From Torreya grandis (taxonomy: Eukaryota > Streptophyta > Pinopsida > Cupressales > Taxaceae), in assembly GCA_037957365.1 (NCBI GenBank), contig JARHVA010000667.1, positions 2,558,001 through 2,622,000 of the forward strand: a stretch of 64,000 nt of DNA, read 5' to 3'. The notes beneath the pieces are model-generated. The model ran no database searches and had not been told where the DNA came from. It saw only the letters and a program-made list of their open reading frames with translations. Each line of letters opens with the position of its first letter. The first letter of the stretch is position 1. The translations under genes were made by a program, and so were the position numbers. Positions 1 through 11,963 of this stretch are shown here, piece by piece.

Positions 1-8
1 TGAAACAT

Positions 9-462
9 GCCAAGTGTCTTGTTATAACTCAGAGGAGTGAGATAGGTGTCGGCATCCATGTTTCAAGGTTCTGATAATTTTCAAAGCTTCTTTTAATAAG
101 CTTCTCTCAGAGTCCCATGAAGAATGCCAAGTGTCAACGGTGAAAGGTTTTAATATATTTTTCTAAGAAGCAGTGGAATATGCCATGTGTCCCTTATAAA
201 GCTCAGCAAAAGCTGCCAAGTGTCAACATCTACAATTTCTCCCTTTTGTTTCATTATTGAATAAAGACTGTGGTAGGCCCTAGGTGAGTCACTAAAATGA
301 GCAAGATGTGCCAAGTGTCATCATCTGTGTGAATCCAAATGAGTCCCAAAGGTTTATATAGTTTTTCTAGAAGCTCATTGGAAGCCACCACATGTTATCT
401 TCCATAGGACTCTCAAAATGTATTTGAAGCTCCTATAAGTTAAGCAGATGCTGCCAAGTGTC
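9..462 (+). repeat. Irregular array of GCCAAGTGTC motifs
   Basis: The decamer GCCAAGTGTC, or a one-base variant, starts at 9, 126, 182 (GCCATGTGTC), 215, 310 and 453. Related CCACATGT words sit near 388 and 488. Spacing is uneven (33 to 143 bp), so this is not a simple tandem repeat. It occupies what would be the U3 end of the LTR-like region and could be a cluster of binding sites or an old minisatellite. Function is unknown. Confidence 0.7.
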
Positions 463-614
463 CTCACCTATTTCACAGTGGGAAACACCACATGTCACTT
501 GTTAAGATCAGCGAGAAATGGGCAAATTTGGAATCCCTTCAAAAAAATGACTAAGGTCAGAAGAGAAGGATCTTTCAAACTTTTTGCCTGGCAGGAAAAG
601 ACCAAGCCAAGGAA

Positions 615-647
615 GATTTCCTTCAGACATTTTGTCTGAAGGAAATC
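615..647. other. Perfect 15-bp hairpin with 3-nt loop
   Basis: GATTTCCTTCAGACA at 615-629 is the exact reverse complement of 633-647, with the loop TTT at 630-632. It is uninterrupted in a region otherwise full of drift. The LTR of element C has shorter hairpins of the same kind, for example AAAGGGTA...TACCCTTT near 49545. Confidence 0.85.
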
Positions 648-760
648 AAGGATAAAGCCCATTGAAGGAAATAAAGCCCGAAGGCCGATCAAAAAATCTT
701 GAAGGGTAGGTACCATTGTGGGGGGCACTCGACACTCAAAAAAGGACCATTTGAAAAGCC

Positions 761-781
761 TAAAGGGAAACCTTCCCTTTA
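761..781. other. 9-bp hairpin with 3-nt loop
   Basis: TAAAGGGAA at 761-769 pairs exactly with TTCCCTTTA at 773-781 across the loop ACC. It lies 113 bp after the 15-bp hairpin in the same LTR-like region. The GGG/CCC hairpin style recurs in element C. Confidence 0.8.
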
Positions 782-2199
782 GAGTGTTCCAAAGGCTTGA
801 TAAAGATGTAGAAAGAAGCTTTGAAAGAGTTAGATGAAAAATAGCCTTCAAAGTTCAATGGTCCAATATGGTTTAAACAAAGTAGTGACTAGTGACGTCC
901 CTATGGACATCAAATTTAAGGTGATGGAATATCTATTAAAATTCAAATATGGTGAAAATTTTTAAAAATGAACCAAGTGACCAGCTGAAAAGAGAGCTTG
1001 AGAGTCCAAATTGCTACAGGGAAGAGAAAACAATACAAAAGATTAGAAATATCTACAAGAGAGTTATTTCCAATAGGTGAAATAGTGGATCAAGTGGTCA
1101 TCTAAGTGAACCAAATCAAGGACATGGCATATTTGTCTCCCTTAGAGTAAAGGTGAGGTGGACAGCTGTGCAGACACCAGGTAACAAACCAGATGACTCA
1201 GGGCCAAGAAAAGACATTTGAGATGAATCAACACACCATAATTAAGGCATCTACCTAGTTCTAACATGGCCCTCTTTGACTAAACTAAAAATGCATTCAA
1301 ATCATTAAAGGTAGCATGGGCCATTTTATGGAACAAAGTGCCATGCCTCTCTTGGCTACTATATATTATAATCTCTTATCTTATTCACAGGGAGATCTTT
1401 CTTTTATAAAATCAAAACTCTGCCCTAATTGAAAGGTGAATACTGAGACTTTGAGCTCAGATTGTTATTCATATTACTTTATCTGAATGAAAAATCAAGT
1501 TACCAACAAACTTTATGCTATTATAGCTTGTGCCATTTTAGGAGATTGTTTTTATGTCTGTCTTCTAAATGCATTCTTGTTTATTTAATTTAACAGGTAG
1601 AACAAGTATAAGTAAAAGGGGAAGATGTTTTGAAGTCAATTACTTTCAAACTTTGTGATGTCATAGTTGTCTTCATTGTGTGTATTTTTAGTATCTTTCT
1701 ATGTTAACGATTCTGGGATGACTTTGTGCCCCCATTATCCTTTGTGTTTCACTCTTTGGGCAGTTGAGGTGGAACTTTGCATTCCATTTCATCCTACTGG
1801 TTACTACACTTTGTTACTAGTTACTTATCATACCTGAAAGAACTCTGGGTGTTCCCTGTAAGATCATTTCTGAAAAAAGAGAAGCGCCTTCAGTCTCTTC
1901 ACCAAGATTTCTCCTTTGTCTGTGAGCATCATCTCTAAAAAAGAGAGATGGATGGTGATACTCTACCCCAGAGTGTTATTTTTTGCTTATATTTATAGTA
2001 TATAGCTCCTCATATTTTATAGGGAACCTCCCCTTGATGAGAGGAGAGATTTGTCTCCTTTGGATGTGGTAAACCTGCAACTTTGGATGACCAATCTCCC
2101 TTGTTGTGGATGATTAGACCTATTTTGCTCATCATTACGCTAGTGACAAAATATTCATCCAACTATCTGTACTAGAAAAAACACATTCATTGGTGAATT

Positions 2200-2965
2200 A
2201 GACTGAGTTTGACTCTTTTGATTGTTTCTTTGATTTTTACTCTTTATTCTTACAATATGCTTCAATTTTATCCCATGGAGTCCTACATTCATGAGTCTCA
2301 TGGATTCTTTTTATATCACACTATTTTTAGTAGAGGTTTCATTTATAATCTTATTTTTTATTTTAACCACCATGATTTTCATTTTTTCCACCATTTCCAT
2401 TATACTTGTTTTTGTACCTATTGTTGCCTTCATTTTTGGAATGCATGTCCTTGTTTGATGTTTTGAAAGAATTTGATTTGACATAGCACACACTTTCACT
2501 TATTTTGGACTCTATTTCTATTTTAAAGTCCTTTTTTCTTTGTCATCTTTTCAACCAATTGGTCAAATTGAGAATCTTCAACTAATTACTTACTTGTAGA
2601 GACTCCAAATAGGTTGAATATTTGTGAAGAAGTGATTTTATTAATGCGGTAATATAGATTTATATTTTGACACCTGTTATTTCTACATCATGTTTGATAG
2701 CACATATCTCTGAAACCAATCTCATTAAATCAACATCTTCTAGCTCTAGGTTGAATAATTTCAACTATAACTGAATGAATTCCAACTCTTAGTGGGAATC
2801 ATATAGCTCCTTTATTATGTGAAATGATTCCCATGGCATATTTCACCCTTAAATATGATGAAACACATCTCTATCTAATGAGGCCCTCATCAAGGCCATG
2901 CTTTATAGTTTTTCTCCTTCCAAGCCTAAGCATCCTTTGCATTCCCTATTGATTTAATTGGTTTT
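2200..2965 (-). pseudogene. Decayed Ty1/copia gag (UBN2-type) fragment
   Basis: Reading the minus strand from about 2965 gives a copia Gag pattern. WESFHIIKELYDS is followed by a LKLFNLELED stretch, then a region ending LIKSLLHKYSTYLESL, which corresponds to the usual SLP..Y..L motif, then a K/N/G-rich tail near 2370-2460 that normally precedes the zinc knuckle. In-frame stops occur at several former Gln or Trp positions. The zinc knuckle and protease after it are too damaged to call with certainty. No LTR for this element was identified; sense upstream would be above 2965. The likely original role is the capsid protein of a copia retrotransposon. Confidence 0.6.
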
Positions 2966-4712
2966 TTCTCCCTTTCATAAATATCGAACCATAGACCATT
3001 CTAGCCAGCATTCTTTGCCAGTCAATGTAGTGCCATAATAGATTTGATGGAATGTATGGTTTATGCTTGAGTTTTTAGAGTTTTAAGCTTTAGATGTTTT
3101 GAGTTTAACCCCAATTGGTTCACTCCAAAATGGTCCCCTTTTCTATATGCATAATGATACTCAAAAAGGGTTTTCCATATCATTAGCACTGGCTTAAAAA
3201 TAAAACCTCATATATCAATATACTCAGTTTTACATGATTTTCAAATTCACACTTATCAATAGTGACAAATGGGTAAAAGAGTAGCTCTCCTTATTTCACC
3301 TTAATTTGCATAATTTGGTTATTTTTACCCAAATTCACTTCGATTAGCTTTGCTCAGGAAAATTTCAATGAAAATTGTTCCAAATTTTAAATGTTTTTCA
3401 AATTTAAATGATTTCAAAATTTAAAATAAACCATTTTAAAAAATGAGATTTGCTTTTTGAATGAACAAACTTAAAGTTTTATACCTTCTCTCATCTAATT
3501 TGGTAGATATACACAAGATTCCAATATTAGAGTAAGATAAAAAAAATTAAGTTGAAATGAAGCTCTAATCTATAAATGAAGACCTAGTGTCAGGTCTCTA
3601 CTCCAAGCTACATAAGAAATTTGTTTTATTTGCAGGCATTTTTTTAAAATGGCATAGCTCCAACAGGGTCCCAATCAATAGAAAATTCTTCCAATAACTA
3701 CATTCCAATTCAAATAGCCATGGTTAAGGAAAACTATAGTTTTATAGTCATAACACCTTCAATACTAACAAAAATATAGTCAAATGGTAGCTAGATGCAT
3801 GTTTGAATAATGCAAAAAAAATTCCAAGCCTCTGAGGTATGCATCCTAATTAGGTAAAATGCAGTAGAGAGAAAATTGAAAATGACATAAATTTGTTATA
3901 AACATGCAATCCTCTAGATTCCATAATTTTTAATGTCAAAAGGAGCCAAAATAACCTCCATGAGGCTAGGGGTATGTCTGGTATAACACAAAATTAATGC
4001 CACACTACCACACTGCTAAAAATGACTCTTATGTTACCGTAAATGGTCATATCAACCAAATATAGTCAAATACAAATATAAAACCATCTAAACATCTCCT
4101 TGATGCTAGTTCACTACCAAAATAGTCATATGGATGCTAATATTTTTAAAATTATAGGCCATATGGTTGGAATGAAGGAGGAGGAATGACAAAATAGATT
4201 AAATTTTCTAGGATCTAATAACAATGATAGGCTAGATTTTATTTAGAATGCACATGAAATTCTATTTCACCATTTAATTGAAAAGAGGATCAAACATTAC
4301 ATTAAATAAGCCAAGAATGTTATTCATTTCACGTTCCCAAAACTGACCTTTCCTATTCCTACGAGAATGGATAACTTATTGAATAAGACAAAAGCTTGAC
4401 ACCTTTGGTAGCCACCTAGGATTAAAAACTATATAAAATATTATAAAATAATCATATATCATATCTATTTTTTATTAATTTAAATACTACCAAGTTCATG
4501 AATTTTCATTTTCTAAGATGATTATTCAATTTTTCATTCCCATGGTTAGCATCCCAAATGTGTAGAATATGTGGAAATTTCCCTCTAAAATATGGAAATT
4601 ACTCTCCAATATATTTTGATATATAGAAAAACATTTCTTAAATAATGTATCCTTATGTCATATATCCCTTTGGGTGTGTCAAATACTTCATAAATTCATT
4701 TAATGTTTTCAT
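2966..4712. other. AT-rich stretch without recognised gene
   Basis: No ORF with family resemblance, no terminal repeats and no strong tandem repeat were seen. It runs up to the TSD of element A (GTACC, 4713-4717) and is the left host flank of the nested stack. It may contain the LTR or leader of the copia relic at 2200-2965. Confidence 0.5.
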
Positions 4713-4717
4713 GTACC

Positions 4718-6408
4718 TATTATCATTTGAAATGTGCACTTGTGAAATGCTTGGCAGCGTGGAGAGCTTTGTGTTGGGGCACTAGGGGTGGAGGTATTGT
4801 GGCATAGATATGCACATGAGCATTGGTTGTCTCACCACAATGATGGAAATGTCCCCAAGGCATGAGACCCTTGTGATCCTTAGGATGAGTCTCCAAAGTA
4901 GGCCATATTCCTTTTATTCTAAGTGCACCTAGTTTCAAATGAGCATACAAACCTAAAGAGTAGAAAGGTAACCTACCAATAGCCTAAACCTAATAACTTC
5001 AAGGGAAAAGGAGGGAGAAGGTAAGAGAGTGCATGAAACAAAAAGGGGTGATGCACCTAACATAGCATGATCACTCTTACTACCATAAATGCAATGAAAG
5101 TGACAAAGGACAAGATAATATCACATAGTTTCTACCAAGTTACTCTACGTGCATGAATACTTCACACAGAGGCATGGGAACACAACACCATGATGAGAGG
5201 GATGATGAATGGTCTATAGAAAATGTCAACATAAACTTGAGTGCATAAAAAATGCAACCAATAAGTCAACGTTGAGTTCAATGAGGAGGTATAGGGAATA
5301 AATGACTAAAGAGAGGGGTGAATAGTACCCATAGACAAGAATCAACAAACACAAAGATCACATAGATCATTAGAATAATAAAAAAAGGTGAACTTAATTC
5401 TCATTAGTATACAAGGATTTAGCCAATACAAGTGCTCATGGATGACAAATTTATATAGCATAAGGCTACTAAAAATGTGTTAATGATTTTACAATAGAAG
5501 AACTAGGATTTTATAGGAGCAAGCCAATTTTACAATAAATGTACCACTTAGGTGATAGATAAAAAATTTAATTATTTTATGATGTCATGACCATAATTCT
5601 ACCAGATGATAGGATATGGTTAGTGGTAGGATCACGTCTGGATGCACATGCATTGGGGAATGGGAGATTTTCCTATTAGTGTCAGAGGATGGCATGTACT
5701 CAAGATCCAAGGTCAAAAGCTACTCTTATATTAATTTATTTTGATAGTGCCTCAAACTTTTCTCAACCATTTTCAACATCCTCTTCATGTCTAGAAACTA
5801 CGTAACATGTGGCACTTCGATGGGATCTTGGGAGAGCCTCCTTGGCTTGCTAGAAAGTAGAAGCATGGGTGTGACATGTGGACATTTGGTGCTTCCCTTG
5901 GGAGAATTGTGAAGATATATTTGCTGAATGAGCGTGGTATCACCATGTGGTAATTATAGAAGGTTGCATGTTGTGCAAGGAGACGGCACATATGTAAAAT
6001 TTTATATACGGGTATGAAACTTCTTGGAATAGGTGTGAAGATCATCTTGAAGGAGAGCATGCATGAGGATTTAAAGATCCTAGGCTCATTTGAGTTATTT
6101 TATGTCTGCTTCTTGTGCTATGTTCCTTACTTATCCATTTTTGAACCCAAAGTCTACACTCCAAATATTGTGCACTTTTTGATCTATGCATCACCAAATC
6201 TTATGTGTGGATATGCATTGAGTTACTTATCCTAGCAAGGATTATTGTGCCCTTGCTACATAGACTTGCACATTCATATAATACTCTGATATAGATGGGA
6301 AGTGTTTGCACCTCTTCTACTTGAAGTGTGGGATACTCCACAAGTGTTGATCTTTTATAGGGATTTGAGAGCTCTTGCACCAATTAGGGGTGACTCAGAA
6401 AGATAACA
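4718..6408 (-). repeat. Element A 3' LTR (1691 bp)
   Basis: It aligns end to end with 46678-48597, starting TATTATCATTTGAAATG here against TATTATTATTTGAAATG there. In sense it begins TGTTATC at 6408; the other end has drifted from CA to TA. It is about 230 bp shorter than its partner because the partner has a 226-bp tandem duplication. ORFs seen on the plus strand inside it are conserved only because the two LTRs are copies. Confidence 0.88.
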
Positions 6409-6859
6409 CTTTTGGTGACCTTTGTGGGTCACTTGCCTATTAATTAGGAACCTAATAGCCTTTGAGTAATCCATTAGGTACAGAGTCTTTATAATTTTCT
6501 ATTCTCTTTCCTATAGACGTGTTGATGTGCACTTTTGGCTTAATGAATTGAGACTCACCTGACAAAATAGGAACTATGCCAAAAGTACTTAGAAGGAAAA
6601 ACCTAAGCTAGGAAAAAACTTACGCACAAGAGCTTGGAGGAAATAAAACTAATCAAAAAATAAGGGTGTGAGAGGTGCACCTTTAGGGAAATAAAAAGAA
6701 TCTAATCTACTTATTTTCAAATATATACAATATTTTAATGGAGGTAGTGCTTGAGATGAATCCCATTGATTAGGATTGAAATCTCTTCCCCATTCATTAT
6801 AGTAAGCTAGAAGGTGTTGGATGGTTTGTAACTGGAGATGGTGTATGAGCTGCTCCATA

Positions 6860-7860
6860 TTGCATCAAATTTAGTGTGCCTACTGGGCTTTGCCTTGTTT
6901 GTATCTTATTTTAGCACTAAGTCCCCTACTTGGATACTTTTGGCATTAGCCTTTTAGTCAAAGACCCTCTTGGTTTGCATCTATTGGAACTCCATGGTGT
7001 GCATAGCCTATGTTCTAGTCTCTTTGAGCTCTATGAGATCTACCATTCTTACTTCAATGGGATCACTTTCAAGTAGCTCTAACTGATGTGTGAGTTCTAA
7101 TGAAGGCAGCTATAGGGACACTAGAAATTGGGGTTCCCTTTCATGAACTAACATGAAGGGTGAGTTCCCCAGTATCCTCTTGGGCATAATTTGATTAACT
7201 CAAAGTGCAATTTTAAGCTTTGTATGCCAAAATTATTAGTTATCCTCCAAAATCCTTTTGATGATATGAATAAAGTTCATGTTTGTGGACTTGGAGACCA
7301 TTACCTTGGGGATAATGATTTGATGAGGTGCTCAAGTGGATGTTGTGATTGATGATCCATTCACTGATCTTGATACTAAAGAAGGATAACACATTATTGA
7401 AGATAATGGTGTCTAGAACACTAAATCTCATCACAATGCTTTCATATAAACTAAGGATGGATATCTTTTTAGCCTCTTTTAGCACAACTACCTCTATCCA
7501 ACTTGTGAAATAGTCAATAGTTATAAGGATCACTTGTGCCCCTTGCTCGATGGCAAGTTAATCATGCCTATGAAATATAGGCCCCATTGCACAAAGGGTT
7601 GATCAACTTGTATTAGGCATAGTGGTAAGGTTGTGATCCTTTGTGTACCTATGAAGAAGGCACATTTTTTGAAAGCTCACACATGCTACCCATTGGCTCT
7701 ACTTCAGTGCACCTCAAGAGGACCCCATTGAGGTCTTTTCTAAAAAGTGCACCATTTATAAGCACATAGGGAATGGATTGTAGTCTAAAGTGCCTATGCT
7801 TGGCCTTATCAAGGCCCAAAGGATATATGCCATGTTGAAGGAAGTACTTCATATCCTACA
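6860..7860 (-). pseudogene. Element A integrase (decayed)
   Basis: Sense runs right to left. The region at 7852-7649 matches the segment just before and at the zinc-binding N-domain (LGLDKAKHRHFRLQSIPY, then LFRKDLNGVLLRC), as in element C at 55910-56040. The catalytic core follows at 7533-7240 with ITIDYFTSWIEV and later NHYPQGNG, the hallmark around the catalytic Glu. The C-terminal part (TLKLKIALW-like, then LELTHQLELLE) runs to about 6870. Several frames are needed. The original role was insertion of the cDNA into host DNA. Confidence 0.8.
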
Positions 7861-7879
7861 CCCAACTAGTTATAACTTC

Positions 7880-8340
7880 ATTTTCACACTCTTCTTTATG
7901 TGATATTAAGAATGCTACATCCTTTGGCTTTGCTACTTCAGCTAACTACTCATAGATTCCCTTTCCTCACACCAACTCGATGACTTGGATGTCCATGTCA
8001 TATTCCATTAATTTTATGATCTAGCAAGCCCTTTTCTCATTGATGTCCCTGCTAAGGAGGAACTCCTTGATACCTATGTGTGCTACCATGAGTTGGATCT
8101 TGTTATTACAGAGCATGTGCCTTAATTTATTCAATGCTCTCACAATTGTGAGTGTATGTTTCTCAATGAAGTTGTAGTAAAATGCATAATATTTCAACAT
8201 CTAACTAAATAAGGCAAGTATTTGCTTTATTTGGTCCTTTTTCTATTGCATTAGGATGGCTGATGTGCCTTCATCTCTACCAAATGTATAACGGATGAAT
8301 TCCTCATTATAATCTGGGTTAATCAAGGTGGGAGCTTACA
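7880..8340 (-). pseudogene. Element A gypsy-type RNase H (after RT)
   Basis: The minus-strand translation gives a typical RT-linked RNase H: APTLINPDYNEEF, an ILMQ segment, IEKHTLTIVRALNKLRHML, then IKEFLLSRDINEKRACQIIK. This is the usual gypsy RNase H that follows the reverse transcriptase. It is the second RNase H of the element, the first lying before the RT. Stops replace some Gln and Trp codons. Confidence 0.75.
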
Positions 8341-8439
8341 CGATGGCATGCTTAATAGAATTGAAACTTTCCTTACATATGTGAATCTAATTGAATGTAG
8401 TGTTTTTCTTTAAAATCATAGTGAGAGGTTTGACTAAGA

Positions 8440-9330
8440 TAGCAAAACTAGGCACAAACCTTCTCACAAAGTTGATTCTTCACATGAAACTATGGAGGCT
8501 CTTTTTGTGGATTGGAAGAGGAAGAGATGAGATGGCCTTGACTCACTATGGATCTATTATGAGTCCCTCCTTAGAAATAATGTGCATAAAGAGGGAACCT
8601 TCATGAACTATGAAGATGCATTTATTTGGGCTTAGAGATATTTTGAACTCATGACATCTCTAAAAAACTTGCTCCAGGTGATCCAAGTGATCCTCCATGT
8701 GCTTAGAGAAAATAAATATATCATCAAGGTAATCCAAGATGATCTTATTGATGATCTCCTTGAATTCTATATCCATGGCTCTTTGAAAGGTCATGCCTAT
8801 GTTTGTTATGTTTAAAGGCATGTGTTGATATGCATAAGTTTCCCACTTAGTGGTGAACATTGTCTTATATCTATCACACTATTGCACTTGAATCTAGTTA
8901 TAGCCAGAATAACCATCTAGCAGTGAAAATATATTTACACCTATGACCATTTTCAATATTTATTCCATGGGTAGAAGAAAATAATTATCTTTAAGGGAAG
9001 CCTTATTTAGGTCCCTAAAGTCCATGTAGAGACATATATCCCCATTCTTATTCTACATTGGTACCAAATTGGTAACCCACAAAGAGTGTTTGATAGCAAG
9101 TATTATACTAGCCTCAATGAGCTTGAATATCTCCTTACACATCAATGGCTCTAATTTTAGGTTAATTGGTCTTTGATTTTGGTTCATAAGCTACATGTTT
9201 GGGTTTAGTTCAATTTTGTGCTACATAATGCTTAGATTGAAACCTATGAGATCCTTGTAGCTCCATGTAAAGATGTCATCATATCTCCTACTGAGTTGAA
9301 TGAAACTTTCAATTTATGGCATAGAACACA
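8440..9330 (-). pseudogene. Element A reverse transcriptase (decayed)
   Basis: In sense, 9330 to 8440 shows DDIFTWSYKDLIGF, PINLKLEPLM, IKHSLWVTNLVPM, a DFRDLNKASLKDNY block, SLLDGYSGYN and, at 8860-8660, FTTKWETYAYQHMPLN with the catalytic LDYLDDIFIFSK box. The order and motifs match plant Tat-lineage RT. Scattered stops (for example before NKNGDI) make it a pseudogene. It continues from the RNase H linker upstream. Confidence 0.85.
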
Positions 9331-9539
9331 CCCTAATAGCTTTAATATTCTTTCTTACTAATATGTTTATAGGTGTATATATGTCTTCCTTGGTTGTCAT
9401 GATATGCTTCTCTCCTTTGAATCGATCATCAGAATCAAAGATACTTTCTAGGGTGACTAGTCCTTTTGTCAATTTATTCCCTTTAAGTTGGATGACCTTC
9501 TCTTCATATTGGTTTTGTAGCTACATCTAGTTCATGGCA

Positions 9540-9882
9540 CAAAACTCTACTTCATCCTAAAGGAAATTGATGATTTTCTCATCATTTTCAAACACTTGCC
9601 AATTTTATGCATTATTGGGAACTACTAGTTTGACCACTAGCTTGACAAGTTGTTCGAAATCTTTTATTATGTTGCACATAATATCATATTGTGCACCCAT
9701 AGTAGCAAGCCTATATACATCAAAATTATGAATTGTAGGTATGGAAATGATATTGAATGCATCAAAGCCTTCATTTATATCCCACATTCTATGTTTATAT
9801 GCTTTCATAAAGCCATTCGTAGTCATGCTCTACACTCTGACTTGATTCACCACCAGCTCACTATCACCCAATTCTTGCAACG
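9540..9882 (-). pseudogene. Element A archaeal-type RNase H, C-terminal part
   Basis: Sense from 9882 reads LQELGDSELVVNQ, then a KAYKHRMWDINEGFDAFNI stretch and RLATMGAQYDI, matching the end of the RNase H at 53860-54060 in element C. It is cut at 9882 by element B; the N-terminal part lies at 39800-40150. Collapsing the 5-bp TSD of B restores the frame across the break (GIKAL then QELGDSE). A linker rich in GNKLTKGLVTLE follows before the RT, as in B and C. Confidence 0.85.
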
Positions 9883-10820
9883 TGTTACCCTTGTATTTAC
9901 CCTTATTCAATTTTTCATAATTCTTCCTCAAGAAAGAATTGCTATGTCATTTTCATTTATTGGTCAATATGTTCACTCTTCGAGTCATCCCTTTGTTATT
10001 AGAAATCATTCACTTGTTGTCTTGGTTTGTGAAATAATTTGTTATCTTGAACCACTGAACTTGAACCTTTTTCAAAATTTGACGGTTCGTAGTTTCAAAT
10101 TTAACTATTCTATATTCTTTAAAATAAACTCACCTTTGGTTCATCATGATAAATTTTGTTAAAAACATGTCTTTATGTTGATTATTGTTTATTCCCTTAA
10201 AACTTTCATTGAGTCAAAATCTGTGAGTATAAAAGAATCGACAGAAACCGAGCTTGAACCCATGTACTCTTTTGGTTGGGATAAAAAATTTCATTGTGTG
10301 TGGAAGTATAAAAGTAGGAAATAAATATTGGGAGAATTAACCAAAAGATAATATATTTAGAACATTTTATAAAATGAAAAGTTTTAATTCATGAAAATCA
10401 AAGGTAATGATTATACATTAAGGTCGAGTGTGGAGATCACTTACAATTAATGCATGTGTCAAAATTTATGTCATATCAAGGGAATTCAACACAAATGTAT
10501 TGATTCAATAATTATTTTACCAAATTTTGTGCCCTTATCAAAAAATGAGTAGGCTAATTTGGCAAAATAAAACACACAAGGTGTCGCAAAAGGAGGACAA
10601 TGCTAGAGGTATCAGATTTTCTTGCTCAATTTGATAGAGAATTTAGATCTGGTAAAAGGTGTTTCAAAATCAGAGGTTAAAAATGATTCTACCTCCAAAG
10701 ATTCTAAGAAAACCCTTGTAATAAATTTGCCTAACCACACCACTAGGTTAAAAGCTAAGAACAGGAAGAAGAAAGAATCTCCAAAAAAAGTGATTATGGA
10801 TCTGAGTGCTGAAGAAGACT
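9883..10820 (+). repeat. Element B 5' LTR, first segment
   Basis: It starts TGTTACCCTTGTATTTA and matches 36505 onward. It is interrupted at 10820 by element E, whose TSD AGACT is 10816-10820. It carries the start of the LTR-encoded reading frame (10600-10820). Confidence 0.88.
10600..10820 (+). pseudogene. LTR-encoded decayed ORF of element B, N-terminal part (5' LTR copy)
   Basis: The ATG at 10600 opens MLEVSDFLAQFDREFRSG. The frame one step over continues as LVKGVSKSEVKNDS and a lysine-rich KAKNRKKKESPKK stretch up to the insertion point of E, so a frameshift near 10650 is likely. It continues at 28181 after removal of E. The same sequence is in the 3' LTR at about 37227-37440, where the ATG has become GCG. 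I do not recognise the protein. It is basic and Lys/Ser-rich here. Confidence 0.6.
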
Positions 10821-11963
10821 TGTAGACACCTAAATCTAGCCACCAATAACCTTCAACTAGGGTTTTGGCCAATTTCCACTTAAAATACATTATTTGACCT
10901 AAAAACACTGAGCACATTAAAATATTTGAAACTAACATATTTAAATGCCAATTTGGGCTAGGGTATCCCTAAATGGGGCAATGCAATTTATGGCCCAGCT
11001 AACTTTGATCAGATCATTCCAAGTCAAAATGCCAATTTTGTACTTAGGTGCTCTGGATTGATCATTCCTATCAAATATATTGTACGATACATGTGCCTTC
11101 ATTATTTTTTATTGGTAACATCCTAAATGGGATAACATATCCAATGCATCTGACATTGCCTTCCAATTCTAATCCAATCAAATTTTGGACCAATAACAAG
11201 GCATTTTGATCAATTTGAGTAATTTGTGCACAAAGTGATTAAACATGATTAAGATATAATTAAACCAAATTATATCCTAATCAAGAAATACATGGAAACT
11301 TGTTGAATAATTTTTTTTGAAAATGAATATTGAATATCTATAGTATTAGGTGACCTCATTTCTTGGGAAGACATCCCTAGGCCATAAATGCCACAAATAT
11401 CAGGATTCATGCCTCCCATGCCTCATCAAAGCCATCCATACCTCTTAATTGATCCTATATCTCAAATATTTATGAGCCTATTTATCAATTTTAATTAAAA
11501 AATTAGATTAATCTTTAGCCACACATCTCAATCCTGAGATGGACTGTTCAGGTTGATTCTGATCAATCTCAAAAATCTATAAATAGGAGGCCATGAACAT
11601 CATTTATAAGTTATTTTGGTGAGAAGTTATAATGCACAAATATATTCAATAATCCATTGTAATTAGTGTTACCATTCCAAATTTATTCCAAACCAAGCCA
11701 AGCCATAAGCCAAAGGTGCCAAAGAGAGATGGAGGTAGCCAAGCTTCCATTGCCAAGGACTTCATGAGCACAAGCTGAGCAAGCCACTACAACATGCATT
11801 TAGAGCATCCAAGGGAGGTAAAAGAAGGTTTTTTTTGAATTTTAGTTTTGTTTTTTATTCATGTTTGTTAACTAAGCTCTCCCTAGTGTCTAGGCCTAGA
11901 GATGTTATGCTAGTTAGTGTGTTTCTTTTATTTTATTTTCATTTTGAAATTAACACCATACTG
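10821..11963 (+). repeat. Element E 5' LTR, first segment
   Basis: It begins TGTAGACACCTAAATC and aligns with 27013 onward (TATAGACACTTAAATC). The last five bases, TACTG (11959-11963), are the TSD of copia-1, repeated at 15899-15903. The LTR resumes at 15904. Confidence 0.9.
11578..11588 (+). promoter_or_regulatory. TATA box of element E LTR
   Basis: CTATAAATAGG is conserved in the 3' LTR at 27755-27765. Its position in the second half of the LTR fits the U3/R promoter. Confidence 0.65.

Larger units (their letters stand above)
1..2170. repeat. Degenerate LTR related to the LTR of element C (solo or truncated by the window edge)
   Basis: There is no credible gene here. The stretch shares landmarks with the LTR of element C (48925-51076): a GTGGGGGGCACT run near 718 against GTGGGGGCACT near 49428, the words TTTCAAACTTTTTG followed by AAGCCAAG near 570-610 against 49663-49700, and AACATGGCC followed by CTTTGAC near 1264 against 49988. 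It also holds short GGG/CCC hairpins of the same style. A TATA-like CTATATATTATA lies near 1360. The inferred orientation is plus. I cannot fix the right edge, no TSD or second copy was found, and the left part may lie outside the window. Short ORFs inside look like chance. Confidence 0.45.

Noticed and set aside
495..851. 118-codon minus ORF
   Set aside because: It spans the hairpins of the LTR-like region, has no family resemblance, and an opposite-strand ORF overlaps it; judged chance.
2209..2466. 85-codon plus ORF rich in Phe, His and Tyr
   Set aside because: It is the shadow of the Lys/Asn-rich end of the minus-strand copia gag relic.
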